In this document: piece by piece, positions 1 to 6,713 of the stretch
How positions within the stretch are numbered: position 1 is the first letter of the stretch
Layout of the letters: every line of letters begins with the position of its first letter
Origin: Verrucomicrobiota bacterium
GTDB taxonomy: Bacteria > Verrucomicrobiota > Verrucomicrobiia > Limisphaerales > JACRJZ01
Assembly (NCBI GenBank): GCA_022711695.1
Contig: JAKLEJ010000174.1
Location: forward strand, 1 to 7,273
Direction of reading: 5' to 3'
Length of the DNA stretch: 7,273 bases
Position numbers and translations under genes: made by a program
The notes under the pieces: model-generated
Seen by the model: only the letters and a program-made list of their open reading frames with translations
The model's database searches: none
What the model was told of the DNA's origin: nothing

Positions 1-1347
1 GATCCCGGCCCCAAAGGGTGGAATCAATACGGCGGCTGGGCGGCGGGTCCTCAACTGAAGGCCACCGGATTTTTCCGGACGGAGAAATACGGCGGCAAGT
101 GGTGGCTGGTGGACCCCGAGGGGCGGCTGTTCTTCTCGCACGGGGTGACCTGCGTGCGCATGCTGGACGTCACCGCCATCGAGGAGCGCGAAAGCTGGTT
201 CGAGTCGTTTCCGGGGCGACAGCCCGAGTTTGCCGAGTTTCTCAGCCGGGGTTACGCGCTCAAGGGCCACTATGCGGGGCGCAATCCCCAGTGCTTTTCC
301 TTTGCGGCGGCGAACATGAAGCGCAAATACGGCCCCGACTGGAAGACAGCTTACGCGGACATGGCGCACAAGCGCCTGCGGGGCTGGGGGCTGAACACCA
401 TCGCCAACTGGTCGGATTCGGGCGTCTATTTGCTCCGCCGGACCCCCTACACCGACGCGGTCAGCTCAGGACGCTCGCGCATGATCGAAGGCAGCGAAGG
501 CTATTGGGGCAAGTTCCCGGACGTGTTCGACCCCGGCTTCGAGGCGGGCCTGAGGCGCTCGATGGCCGGCAAGAAAGACCGCAGCGCCAATGACCCTTGG
601 TGCATCGGCTATTTCTCCGACAACGAGATGGCCTGGGGCGACGACACCTCGCTGGCGGTGGGGGCGCTCAAGTCTCCGACGGACCAACCGGCCAAGAAGG
701 CGTTTCTGGCGGATCTGAGGGCCAAGTACCAGGACATCGCCAAGCTGAACGCGGCCTGGGGGACAAAGCACGCCTCGTGGGAGGCCCTGCTGGATTCTCG
801 TGAGGCGCCGGACAAGGCCAAGGCGCGAGCCGATCTGACGGCATTCTACAGGAAGGCGGCCGAGACCTACTTCCAGACGGTGCGCGACGCCATCAAGGCG
901 GTGGCGCCGGGGCAACTGTATTTGGGGTGCCGCTTTGCGTGGGTGAACGATTTGGCGGCGCGCGCGGCGGCCGACTCTTGCGACGTGGTGAGCTACAACC
1001 TGTATCGGCGAAGCGTGGCCGACTTCAAATACCCGGGCGGCGACAAGCCCCTGATCATCGGCGAGTTTCACTTTGGGGCGCTCGACCGCGGGATGTTTCA
1101 CACCGGCCTTGTGCCCGTGGCCAACCAGGCCGCCCGCGCCCAGGCTTACAAGGATTATGTGCTGGGCGCGCTGCGCCATCCGCAGTTCGTCGGCACGCAC
1201 TGGTTCCAATGGAAGGACGAGCCCACCACAGGCCGGGTGCTGGACGAGGAGAATTACCAGATCGGCCTGGTGGACATCGCCGACACCCCCTACCGTGAGA
1301 CCGTCCAAGCCGTGCGCGAAGTGGGCGACCGGCTCTACGGGCAGTAG
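1..1347 (+). CDS. Clan GH-A glycoside hydrolase, GH50 beta-agarase-like, 5' end missing
   Basis: The frame is open from base 1 to the TAG at 1345-1347 (448 codons), so this is the C-terminal part of a longer enzyme whose start lies outside the window. It resembles GH50-type beta-agarases, which hydrolyse beta-linked galactose polymers, usually outside the cell or in the periplasm. Visible landmarks, numbered from base 1, are an N-terminal stretch WWLVDPEGRLFFSHGV (about residues 34-49), IGYFSDNEMAWG with the probable acid/base Glu209, GEFHFGALDRGMF with the probable nucleophile Glu355, and THWFQWKDEP (399-408). The last two strands of a (beta/alpha)8 barrel fit this order. The two catalytic Glu residues are assigned by clan GH-A pattern. 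An ATG at 109 would cut into the conserved region and is not the true start. Substrate is uncertain: a beta-galactosidase-like or other galactan activity is possible. The gene converges on the next one, with 28 bp between stops. Confidence 0.85.
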   Translation, partial: DPGPKGWNQYGGWAAGPQLKATGFFRTEKYGGKWWLVDPEGRLFFSHGVTCVRMLDVTAIEERESWFESFPGRQPEFAEFLSRGYALKGHYAGRNPQCFSFAAANMKRKYGPDWKTAYADMAHKRLRGWGLNTIANWSDSGVYLLRRTPYTDAVSSGRSRMIEGSEGYWGKFPDVFDPGFEAGLRRSMAGKKDRSANDPWCIGYFSDNEMAWGDDTSLAVGALKSPTDQPAKKAFLADLRAKYQDIAKLNAAWGTKHASWEALLDSREAPDKAKARADLTAFYRKAAETYFQTVRDAIKAVAPGQLYLGCRFAWVNDLAARAAADSCDVVSYNLYRRSVADFKYPGGDKPLIIGEFHFGALDRGMFHTGLVPVANQAARAQAYKDYVLGALRHPQFVGTHWFQWKDEPTTGRVLDEENYQIGLVDIADTPYRETVQAVREVGDRLYGQ

Positions 1348-1375
1348 GCCGGGCTTTCGCCCCGACAAATCCGGT

Positions 1376-1882
1376 TCAGTTTGTCGCGGGCGACCCTCCG
1401 ACCCGCTGAACGGTTTCGGACAAGGCCTCGACCACGCGGTTCAGGATTCCGGGCAAGGCCTGCTCGAGCGCGGAGGTCAGCGTTGTGCCAAGCGTGAGCG
1501 GGTCCTGCACTTCGATGGCGAAGATGCGGACCCGCTGCGGCATTTCGAGCCCGAGCCGGCGCCCCAGCGCCAGCGTTTCGCCCACGCCAAGGAAATGCGG
1601 CGTGCGGCCGGTCAGCGTCTTAAGCCTGTCGGCGTCCAGCTCGCGCAGCGTGCCGGGGGGAACCTCGCCCGTCTGAATGGAATCGACGATCAGCACCTCC
1701 TGGAACCCGACGATGAAATCGAGCAGGGCCAGGCCCATCTCGGCGGTCTCGCGCACCTCCACCGCCGGACTGCCGGCGTAGCGCGGCTGCAACTGCCGGA
1801 CCACCGTCAGGCCAATGGCGTCGTCGGTGAGGATATCGTTGCCCAGCCCCAGCAGGAGAATCTTCGGAGCGGATTCAGGCAT
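1376..1882 (-). CDS. Nickel-iron hydrogenase maturation protease (HyaD/HybD/HoxW family, peptidase M52)
   Basis: This 168-residue protein has the size and motifs of the endopeptidases that clip the C-terminal tail from a NiFe hydrogenase large subunit after nickel insertion. It opens with a Rossmann-like strand and the signature GLGNDILTDDAIG (residues 12-24). The three residues that line up with the nickel-sensing ligands of E. coli HybD (Glu16, Asp62, His93) are Asp21, Asp67 (in LIVDSI) and His96 (in TPHFLGVGETL), so the active site looks complete. The later block IFAIEVQDP is typical of the family branch that serves cytosolic hydrogenases, which is my impression only. The ATG at 1882 lies inside the end of the upstream oxidoreductase gene (8-bp overlap, stop included), so translation is probably coupled. 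It is the last gene of a two-gene operon. No hydrogenase structural gene is present in the window. Confidence 0.9.
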   Translation of the reverse strand: MPESAPKILLLGLGNDILTDDAIGLTVVRQLQPRYAGSPAVEVRETAEMGLALLDFIVGFQEVLIVDSIQTGEVPPGTLRELDADRLKTLTGRTPHFLGVGETLALGRRLGLEMPQRVRIFAIEVQDPLTLGTTLTSALEQALPGILNRVVEALSETVQRVGGSPATN

Positions 1883-3326
1883 GGGGTTGTGGCCCGATCG
1901 GGGCGAGGCTCGCGGCGCGGCGCGGGGCCAGGTGAGCGTCGATGGCCCGGGCGGCTTTGCGGGCGTCGGTCACGGCGTCGAGAAAGGCGGAGGCGCCGCG
2001 CGTCAGCGCGCCCCCGGCAAACACGCCAGGCAGGTTGGTCATCGAATTGTCGTCGGTTTGAATCAGCTTCTGCGGGGTGAGCGCCAGTTGGTCGAGGTCA
2101 CCCTCAGCCTGGAAGCCGGCGGCGGTGAAGCCCAGGGCCACGAGGATGACATCGGCGGGGAGCACGAATTCGCTGCCCGGCAGGGGGAGGGCGCGGGGCC
2201 GTCCGTCCGCCTCGGGCTCGCCCAGGCGGGTGCGCACGCAGCGCAAGCCGGTGACGTTGCCCGAGGCATCGCCCAGCACCGCCACGGGGGCGGCCAGAAA
2301 CTCGAAGCGGGCGCCTTCCTCCCTGGCGTTCTCGTATTCGAAGGGATTGGCGGGCATCTCGGCCTGGCTGCGCCGATAGACACAAAGCACGTCCTTGGCC
2401 CCGCTGCGCAAGGCGGTGCGCAGGCAGTCCATGGCCACGTCGCCGCCGCCCACCACCACCACGCGGCGGGCGCAAACCTCGATCGGCGGAGCTTCGATGG
2501 GGGCCTGGACGTTGCGCTGGACGATGAAGGTCAGTCCCTGGTGCACCCCGCGGAGCTCCGCGCCCGGAATCTCCAGGGGCCTCACCTGGCCAAGGGCCGC
2601 GCCGAAGAAGACGGCGTCGAATTGGGTCCGCAACTCGCGGAGGGTGGGGGCCACGCCGGGCCGGGCCTGGAGCTGGAAACGGACGCCGAGCCGCTCGAGC
2701 AAAGCCAGGCGCCGCTCCAGCAGCCCCTGCTCCATTCTGAACCGGGGAATCCCCTGCGCCAGCAGGCCGCCCGGCGCGGACCGGGCGTCATAGACGGTCA
2801 CGGCATAGCCGAGGCGGGCGAGATCGTAGGCGCAGGTCAGGCCGCAGGGGCCGGCGTTCATGACGGCCACGCTCAAGCCGTTGAGCGGGGGAATCGTGAC
2901 GTCCACCGCCCCGTGACTGAACCCGTAATCGTGCAGAAAGCGCTCGATGGCGTTGATGGCCACAGGATCGGCGCGGCCCTCCAGGACGCAGCGCGCCTCG
3001 CAGGGATGGGCGCAAAGGCGGGAAAAAACCTCCTCCATGCAGGTGGACGCCTGCAGGACCTGGGCGGCCTCGGCAAAGCGGCCGTCCGCCACCAGGCCCA
3101 TCCATTCCGGGATGCGGTTGTTCACCGGGCAGCCTTCCACGCAGGTGGGCTCGGGACACTGGATGCAGCGCAGGGCTTGTTCGCGGGCGGTGCGCTCGTC
3201 GAGGAACGAGTAGATTTCCAGGAAATCCGAGACGCGCTCGGTGGCGGAACGCTTGGGAGGCGCAAAACCGCCCCCCTCCCGCCAGGCGTAGCGGGGATCG
3301 CTTCGTATCGTGCCGTCTTGTTCCAT
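1875..3326 (-). CDS. GltD-like FeS/NAD(P)H/FAD oxidoreductase (glutamate synthase small-subunit family)
   Basis: The 483-residue length matches GltD, the glutamate synthase beta subunit, and its relatives (NfnB, the dihydropyrimidine dehydrogenase N-terminal half), which move electrons from NAD(P)H through FAD and two 4Fe-4S clusters. The N-terminal cluster ligands appear intact: Cys54, 57, 62, 66, then Cys105, 109, 113, with Glu128 at the place of the eighth ligand in GltD. The NAD(P)H fold has VVVVGGGDVAMD (289-300), followed by CVYRRSQAEMPANPFE (315-330). The FAD side is odd. The usual GxGPAGL reads NAGPCGL (157-163), so the first glycine is Asn, and the usual C-terminal GVFAGGD reads GVFAGGA (Ala440). 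FAD binding may be weakened or altered. No glutamate synthase large subunit is nearby. Overlap with a hydrogenase maturation protease suggests it may serve as an electron-transfer partner of a hydrogenase instead. The start at 3326 gives the full family N-terminus; only a weak GAAAGAG precedes it. Confidence 0.88.
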   Translation of the reverse strand: MEQDGTIRSDPRYAWREGGGFAPPKRSATERVSDFLEIYSFLDERTAREQALRCIQCPEPTCVEGCPVNNRIPEWMGLVADGRFAEAAQVLQASTCMEEVFSRLCAHPCEARCVLEGRADPVAINAIERFLHDYGFSHGAVDVTIPPLNGLSVAVMNAGPCGLTCAYDLARLGYAVTVYDARSAPGGLLAQGIPRFRMEQGLLERRLALLERLGVRFQLQARPGVAPTLRELRTQFDAVFFGAALGQVRPLEIPGAELRGVHQGLTFIVQRNVQAPIEAPPIEVCARRVVVVGGGDVAMDCLRTALRSGAKDVLCVYRRSQAEMPANPFEYENAREEGARFEFLAAPVAVLGDASGNVTGLRCVRTRLGEPEADGRPRALPLPGSEFVLPADVILVALGFTAAGFQAEGDLDQLALTPQKLIQTDDNSMTNLPGVFAGGALTRGASAFLDAVTDARKAARAIDAHLAPRRAASLAPIGPQPHA

Positions 3327-3412
3327 CGGCTCTTTCGTTTGACTGGATTTGCCGCGGGTTCGGCCGGGTGTGGCCTCCAGCCTCGGCCAGGTCCGTGCGC
3401 CCTGCCTAACAT

Positions 3413-3463
3413 CCGCCTTTTGGCGGTGTCAACGGAATATAGCACACCTGAATCTCCGCTTAA
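3413..3463 (-). promoter_or_regulatory. Candidate promoter and leader hairpin for the GltD-like operon
   Basis: On the minus strand there is an extended -10 element, TGC followed by TATATT (3444 down to 3436). A weak -35-like TTAAGC lies at 3463-3458, 16 bp away. Transcription would start near 3429 and leave a leader of about 100 nt. The leader opens with a perfect 5-bp inverted repeat, CCGCC-AAAA-GGCGG (3426-3413). An alternative perfect -35, TTGACA, lies at 3432-3427, but no good -10 follows at 15-18 bp. Assignment is by eye only. Confidence 0.4.
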
Positions 3464-3536
3464 CGTGACCCGGGCTGAGGAACGTCAGCGAGAGTCGAAC
3501 GCGCAGCCACTGCATCGCGGATGGGATGCGGCGGTC

Positions 3537-3600
3537 AAAAAAGGCGAAAAAACTGGAAAACAGGGATTGACTTGAAGGGGCGCTTTGCTACTTTCCCCCC
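3537..3600 (+). promoter_or_regulatory. Ribosomal-type promoter of rplM-rpsI with phased A-tracts
   Basis: The -35 TTGACT (3567-3572) is followed after 16 bp by the -10 TACTTT (3589-3594), which carries an extended TGC just before it (3586-3588). Six consecutive C residues (3595-3600) form a GC-rich discriminator, a feature of ribosomal promoters under stringent control in well-studied bacteria. Upstream lie three A-tracts (3537-3542, 3547-3552, 3557-3560) in exact 10-bp phase, fitting an UP element or bent DNA. The predicted transcription start is near 3601, about 20 nt before the rplM ATG. No experimental support is visible. Confidence 0.6.
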
Positions 3601-3620
3601 TCTTTTGATGGGTTCTTGAG

Positions 3621-4055
3621 ATGAAAACGTTCGTCCCGAAAGTTAATCTGGACCAGCGCAAGTGGCATGTCATCGACGCCGATGGCGTGGTGCTGGGGCG
3701 TCTGGCTTGCCAAGTGGCCAATATTTTGCGCGGCAAAAACAAGCCGGTGTTCACGCCACACCTTGACGCCGGCGACTTCGTGGTCGTGATCAACGCCGAG
3801 AAGGTGCGTGTCACGGGCAAGAAGGAGACGGACAAGCGCTACATGACCTATTCGGGGTGGAAGAGCGGCGAAAAATACCGCTCAGTGGCCCAGGTGCGGG
3901 CGCGCACGCCGGAGAAGCTGATCCTGCGGGCGGTGCACGGGATGATCCCGAAGAACCGCCTCGGGGCGCGCCTCCTGACCAAGCTCAAAGTCTATCGTGG
4001 CGGCGAGCATCCTCACAAGGCCCAGCAGCCCGACGTGCTCAAGGGCGCCGAATAG
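3621..4055 (+). CDS. rplM: Large-subunit ribosomal protein L13 (uL13)
   Basis: The 144-residue protein is of normal length for bacterial L13, an early-assembling protein of the 50S subunit that binds 23S rRNA. Family landmarks run in order: WHVIDADGVVLGRLA near the start (15-29), FTPHLDAGDFVVVINAEKV (44-62), the TGKKETDKRYMTYSGW block (65-80), and the hallmark C-terminal stretch GMIPKNRLGARLLTKLKVY (106-124), followed by HPHKAQQP. The ATG at 3621 gives the usual MKTF-type N-terminus. It has no recognisable Shine-Dalgarno sequence. It is the first gene of a two-gene operon with rpsI, 30 bp upstream of it, the arrangement found in most bacteria. It is driven by the promoter at 3537-3600. Confidence 0.98.
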   Translation: MKTFVPKVNLDQRKWHVIDADGVVLGRLACQVANILRGKNKPVFTPHLDAGDFVVVINAEKVRVTGKKETDKRYMTYSGWKSGEKYRSVAQVRARTPEKLILRAVHGMIPKNRLGARLLTKLKVYRGGEHPHKAQQPDVLKGAE

Positions 4056-4085
4056 AGTGTCAACCCCCAACCCGCTGAATCCGCA

Positions 4086-4493
4086 ATGACTGAGACCGCT
4101 CCGCAAGCCCAGGCTTTCCTCGGCACCGGCCGCCGGAAGACTTCGGTGGCCCGCATCCGCCTCCTGCCCGGTTCCGGCAAGATCACCGTCAATGGCAGGG
4201 CCTTCGACAAGTATTTTCTGCTCGAGACCCTGCGCATGCAGGCCGTCGCGCCGCTGGTCAAGACCGAGAGCGCGGCCAGGTTCGACGTGTTCGTCAGCGT
4301 GAAGGGCGGGGGCCCGACCGGCCAGGCCGGGGCGGTGCGCCACGGCATTGCCCGCGCGCTGCTGGCCTCCGACGCCAATCTGCGCCCGGTGCTGAAGGCC
4401 GACGGGTTCCTGACCCGGGACGCCCGCATGAAGGAGCGCAAGAAATACGGCCAGCCCGGCGCCCGCAAGCGCTTCCAGTTCAGCAAGCGCTAG
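4086..4493 (+). CDS. rpsI: Small-subunit ribosomal protein S9 (uS9)
   Basis: The 135-residue protein is bacterial S9, whose C-terminal tail reaches the P-site tRNA in the 30S subunit. It shows GTGRRKTSVARIRL (13-26), ITVNGRAFDKYF (33-44), GGGPTGQAGAVRHGIARAL (74-92) and LTRDARMKERKKYG (108-121). It finishes with the nearly invariant tail KRFQFSKR, including the terminal Lys-Arg that contacts tRNA. The first ten or so residues (MTETAPQAQA) are a short variable extension. It follows rplM by 30 bp with no obvious Shine-Dalgarno sequence, and it is followed 23 bp after its stop by a strong hairpin terminator. Confidence 0.98.
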   Translation: MTETAPQAQAFLGTGRRKTSVARIRLLPGSGKITVNGRAFDKYFLLETLRMQAVAPLVKTESAARFDVFVSVKGGGPTGQAGAVRHGIARALLASDANLRPVLKADGFLTRDARMKERKKYGQPGARKRFQFSKR

Positions 4494-4516
4494 ACCGCCG
4501 GTCAGACAGACTTCGC

Positions 4517-4550
4517 AAACCCCGCCGGGCATGCCTGGCGGGGTTTTTCT
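4517..4550 (+). terminator. Rho-independent terminator after rpsI, probably bidirectional
   Basis: A perfect 10-bp stem pairs AAACCCCGCC (4517-4526) with GGCGGGGTTT (4537-4546). It is capped by GGGCATGCCT, which can extend the stem by a few pairs. TTTTT runs from 4544 to 4548 on the plus strand. Read on the minus strand, the same hairpin ends in TTT and lies 6 bp beyond the aquaglyceroporin stop, so it can serve both converging operons, more weakly leftward. Confidence 0.92.
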
Positions 4551-4555
4551 TTGAG

Positions 4556-5365
4556 TCAGGCGGCGTAGAACGGCTTGAAGAAGAACCGGTAGAGCGCCCC
4601 GCCGAGAAGCCCGCCCAGGAGCGGCGCCAGGATGTAAACCGTCCACCAGCCGTGGCCGTTGACCTCGAAAGGCACGGTCCCCCAGCCCGCCAGGGCGGAG
4701 AACAAGCGCGGACCCAAATCCCGCGCCGGATTGAAGCAGGCCATCGTCAGAGGACCCAGGAGCGAGATCAGGAGGGTGACCACCAGGCCAATGGTCGCCG
4801 CGGTCAGCACTTTGGGCCGCGCCCGGTTCCGCTCGTCGGTCACGCAAAAGACCGTCAGGAGGAGGAGGGCTGTGCCGAGGACCTCCGCGCCAAAGGCCGC
4901 CGGGTGAGACATGCGCTGACGGGCCGCCGGAGTCAGGGGTTTGCCGCCCGGGCTTGGAAAGAACTCTCCAAAGACCATGGCGCTGGCCTCGCTGCCGGGG
5001 GCCCCGCGCGCGATGCCGTGCTCCGACTCGTACAGCCGCAGGGCCCCGCCAAACACCAGGTAGAGCGCCGCCGCCGCAGCGAAGGCGCCCAGCAGTTGCG
5101 CCGCCACATAGGGCGCCACCCGCGACTTGGGAAAGCCCGACCAGACGGCCATGGCCGCCGTCACCGCCGGGTTGAGGTGCGCGCCGCTGAGCGCGCCGGT
5201 CAGGTGGATCGCCGTGGCGATGCCCAACCCCCAGACGATCGCCACCTGAAAGACGCCCGCCTGCGCCCCGGTCAGCACGGACGCGCAAACACTGCCGCAG
5301 CCAAAGAATACGACCAGGAAGACGCCGAAGAACTCGCCGACGAACCATTTGGGCAAACGCGGCAT
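4556..5365 (-). CDS. Aquaglyceroporin (MIP family, GlpF-like channel)
   Basis: The 269-residue integral membrane protein is a MIP channel with six probable transmembrane helices (roughly 7-30, 38-58, 84-106, 156-178, 185-205, 240-263) and two half-helices. These carry SGAHLNPAVTAA (NPA 65-67) and the second motif FNPARDLGPRLF (NPARD 212-216). Asp after NPAR is the mark of glycerol-type channels, not strict water channels. The helix 2 segment WGLGIATAIHLT matches E. coli GlpF closely, with Trp45 at the place of filter residue Trp48, and Arg215 matches Arg206. The GlpF filter Phe200 appears replaced by Ala209, which would widen the pore. The long loop between helices 3 and 4 (about 111-155) carries GIARG...AMVFGEFFP, as in some longer GlpF relatives. 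Such channels pass glycerol and undissociated arsenite or antimonite. It sits 22 bp downstream of the GTPase gene and is probably cotranscribed. No glycerol kinase or glycerol metabolism gene is adjacent. Confidence 0.93.
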   Translation of the reverse strand: MPRLPKWFVGEFFGVFLVVFFGCGSVCASVLTGAQAGVFQVAIVWGLGIATAIHLTGALSGAHLNPAVTAAMAVWSGFPKSRVAPYVAAQLLGAFAAAAALYLVFGGALRLYESEHGIARGAPGSEASAMVFGEFFPSPGGKPLTPAARQRMSHPAAFGAEVLGTALLLLTVFCVTDERNRARPKVLTAATIGLVVTLLISLLGPLTMACFNPARDLGPRLFSALAGWGTVPFEVNGHGWWTVYILAPLLGGLLGGALYRFFFKPFYAA

Positions 5366-5387
5366 GAGAAGGCTTCTTGCGGAGGCC

Positions 5388-6557
5388 TCAGGCGGGCAGC
5401 CTCTTCAACCGGTGCGTGGGCGTGGGCTTGCCGGGTCGGAAATGCTCGAGGTGTTCGAGAGTGGCCTTCAGGGACGGGAACCGTTTCGCCGCTGCGGCAA
5501 GGCCCTCGCGCGCGGCGGTCCCCAGGACATCCGGGGCGGCCTCCGCCCGCAAGTTCAGGATCAACTGCCCGCTATTCACCGGGTCCTCCAGGTGAAACGA
5601 GAGCTCCGGGACGAAGTCATTGCGAACGAGGCTCACCGCGGCGATCTCGCCGGTCGGGCTGGCATCCGGGCTGAAGGTCATCTTGAGGTGCGCCACCTGG
5701 GCTTTGGCCTTCCGCAGGCGCTCCTGGATGGCCCGGGCGGCTTCCTCCAGGAAGCGGTCGGCCGGGAAGGGCTTGCGGGCGGCGATCTGCGCGGTGCAAT
5801 TGAGCCAGCCGAGCAGGGCCTCGCCCTCGGCGTAAACCTGGTAGTCCACTTCCATGGCGGTCCGCGCGGCCTGCTCGCCGCGGGCGATCCGGTCAAACCA
5901 GGTCTCGAGGTTCGCGCCTTCGCGCGCCGACACCGCCAGGACTTCCTTCCCGGGGAACTTCGCCAGGATGGCGTCGCGCAGCGCCTCGAGCTTCGGTTCG
6001 TCCAGCAGGTCGCGCTTGCTGATTACCACCAGGTCGGCCTCCTCGATCTGTTTCAGGTAAATGTAGAGGACCTTCTCCGAGAAGTTGCCCCCCGTCTCCA
6101 GGCCGAACACGCGGCGCGCGCGAACCGGGTCCACCAGCACGCTGACCGGGGCCACGGTGAAGCTGTCGCCGTAGAGACGCCGCAGCGGATACGTGACCGT
6201 GGCCGCCAGGTCGGTGCAACTGCCCACCGGTTCGGCGATGAAGACATCGGGCCGCGCGCTCGCCGTCAGCCGCTGGGCGGCCTCGACCAGTGAATTGAAC
6301 CGGCAGCAGAAGCAGCCGCCGGGAATTTCCTCGGTGGCGAAGCCCTGGGACCGGAGCATGGCCGTGTCCACGAGGTTGCGACCCTGGTCGTTGGTGATCA
6401 AGCCCACGCGCAGGCCCTGGCCGGACAGCCGCCGGGCCAGCCGTCCCACCGCCGTGGTTTTGCCGGCCCCGAGAAAGCCCCCGATCATGATGTAGCGCGC
6501 TTTCCCCCGGCGCCTCGGCCCGGGCTTCTTCCCCGTCGGACTCTTGGTGTTCTTCAT
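5388..6557 (-). CDS. COG0523/CobW-type G3E GTPase, P47K-like metal-handling protein
   Basis: The 389-residue protein belongs to the G3E P-loop GTPases that use GTP to hand metal ions (Co, Zn, Ni, Fe) to target proteins or cofactors. It has a 20-residue basic N-terminal extension. The Walker A GGFLGAGKTT follows (26-35), then ITNDQG (54-59), the metal-binding motif of the COG0523 branch GGCFCCRF (Cys82, Cys84, Cys85), the ExxG-type Walker B region AEPVGSCTD (108-116) and SKRD (180-183) in place of the usual NKxD guanine-recognition motif. The C-terminal part (about 235-389) has no His-rich tail and ends with HFRPGKPTPTHR, a stretch I associate with P47K-type relatives. The metal cannot be read from the sequence. 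It lies between an ArsR regulator 156 bp upstream and the aquaglyceroporin 22 bp downstream, all on the minus strand, which suggests a role in a metal or metalloid response. Confidence 0.9.
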   Translation of the reverse strand: MKNTKSPTGKKPGPRRRGKARYIMIGGFLGAGKTTAVGRLARRLSGQGLRVGLITNDQGRNLVDTAMLRSQGFATEEIPGGCFCCRFNSLVEAAQRLTASARPDVFIAEPVGSCTDLAATVTYPLRRLYGDSFTVAPVSVLVDPVRARRVFGLETGGNFSEKVLYIYLKQIEEADLVVISKRDLLDEPKLEALRDAILAKFPGKEVLAVSAREGANLETWFDRIARGEQAARTAMEVDYQVYAEGEALLGWLNCTAQIAARKPFPADRFLEEAARAIQERLRKAKAQVAHLKMTFSPDASPTGEIAAVSLVRNDFVPELSFHLEDPVNSGQLILNLRAEAAPDVLGTAAREGLAAAAKRFPSLKATLEHLEHFRPGKPTPTHRLKRLPA

Positions 6558-6651
6558 GCGGTTCTCGGTCGGATAAGGCGCCTGCCCACTTCGCCGGCGG
6601 GGCCAAACGGCCGCGCCGGGCTTCGCCGGGGAACGCCATCAAGCGGAACAG

Positions 6652-6673
6652 TTGCGCAATCATGCACATGTGC
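6652..6673. promoter_or_regulatory. Candidate operator between the regulator and GTPase genes
   Basis: The 156-bp gap between the ArsR stop and the GTPase start contains two adjoining perfect palindromes: TTGCGCAA (6652-6659) and GCACATGTGC (6664-6673). Together they also form an imperfect inverted repeat, TGCGCA-ATCA-TGCACA (6653-6668), with half-sites about one helical turn apart, as ArsR-family operators often have. It lies about 95-120 bp ahead of the GTPase ATG. No convincing -35/-10 pair is visible beside it, so its role is a guess from symmetry and position. Confidence 0.35.
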
Positions 6674-6713
6674 CGGGGGGCGGCTCAAGCTCTTTCTTCC
6701 GCTGCGGGCGCGG

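Noticed and set aside
466..1368. A 300-codon minus-strand open frame opposite the glycosidase
   Set aside because: The plus strand carries a clear glycosidase with catalytic motifs; the antisense frame shows no recognisable domain.
1348..1375. GGGC-TTTC-GCCC hairpin between the convergent glycosidase and protease genes
   Set aside because: The stem is only 4 bp with no T-run on either side, so it is not supported as a terminator.
3480..3530. tRNA-like TTCGACT word on the minus strand
   Set aside because: The flanking bases do not form a five-pair T stem, and no acceptor or anticodon arm fits.
1815..3575. A 586-codon plus-strand open frame
   Set aside because: It lies opposite the GltD-like gene, has a Gly/Ala/His/Gln-rich composition with no domain, and is a high-GC antisense shadow.
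3882..5348. A 488-codon minus-strand open frame
   Set aside because: It runs antisense through rplM and rpsI, across the terminator, and out of frame through the aquaglyceroporin gene; its sequence is low-complexity.
5893..6669. A 258-codon minus-strand frame beginning in the gap between ArsR and the GTPase
   Set aside because: Most of it overlaps the GTPase gene in another frame, and the composition is a GC-driven shadow.
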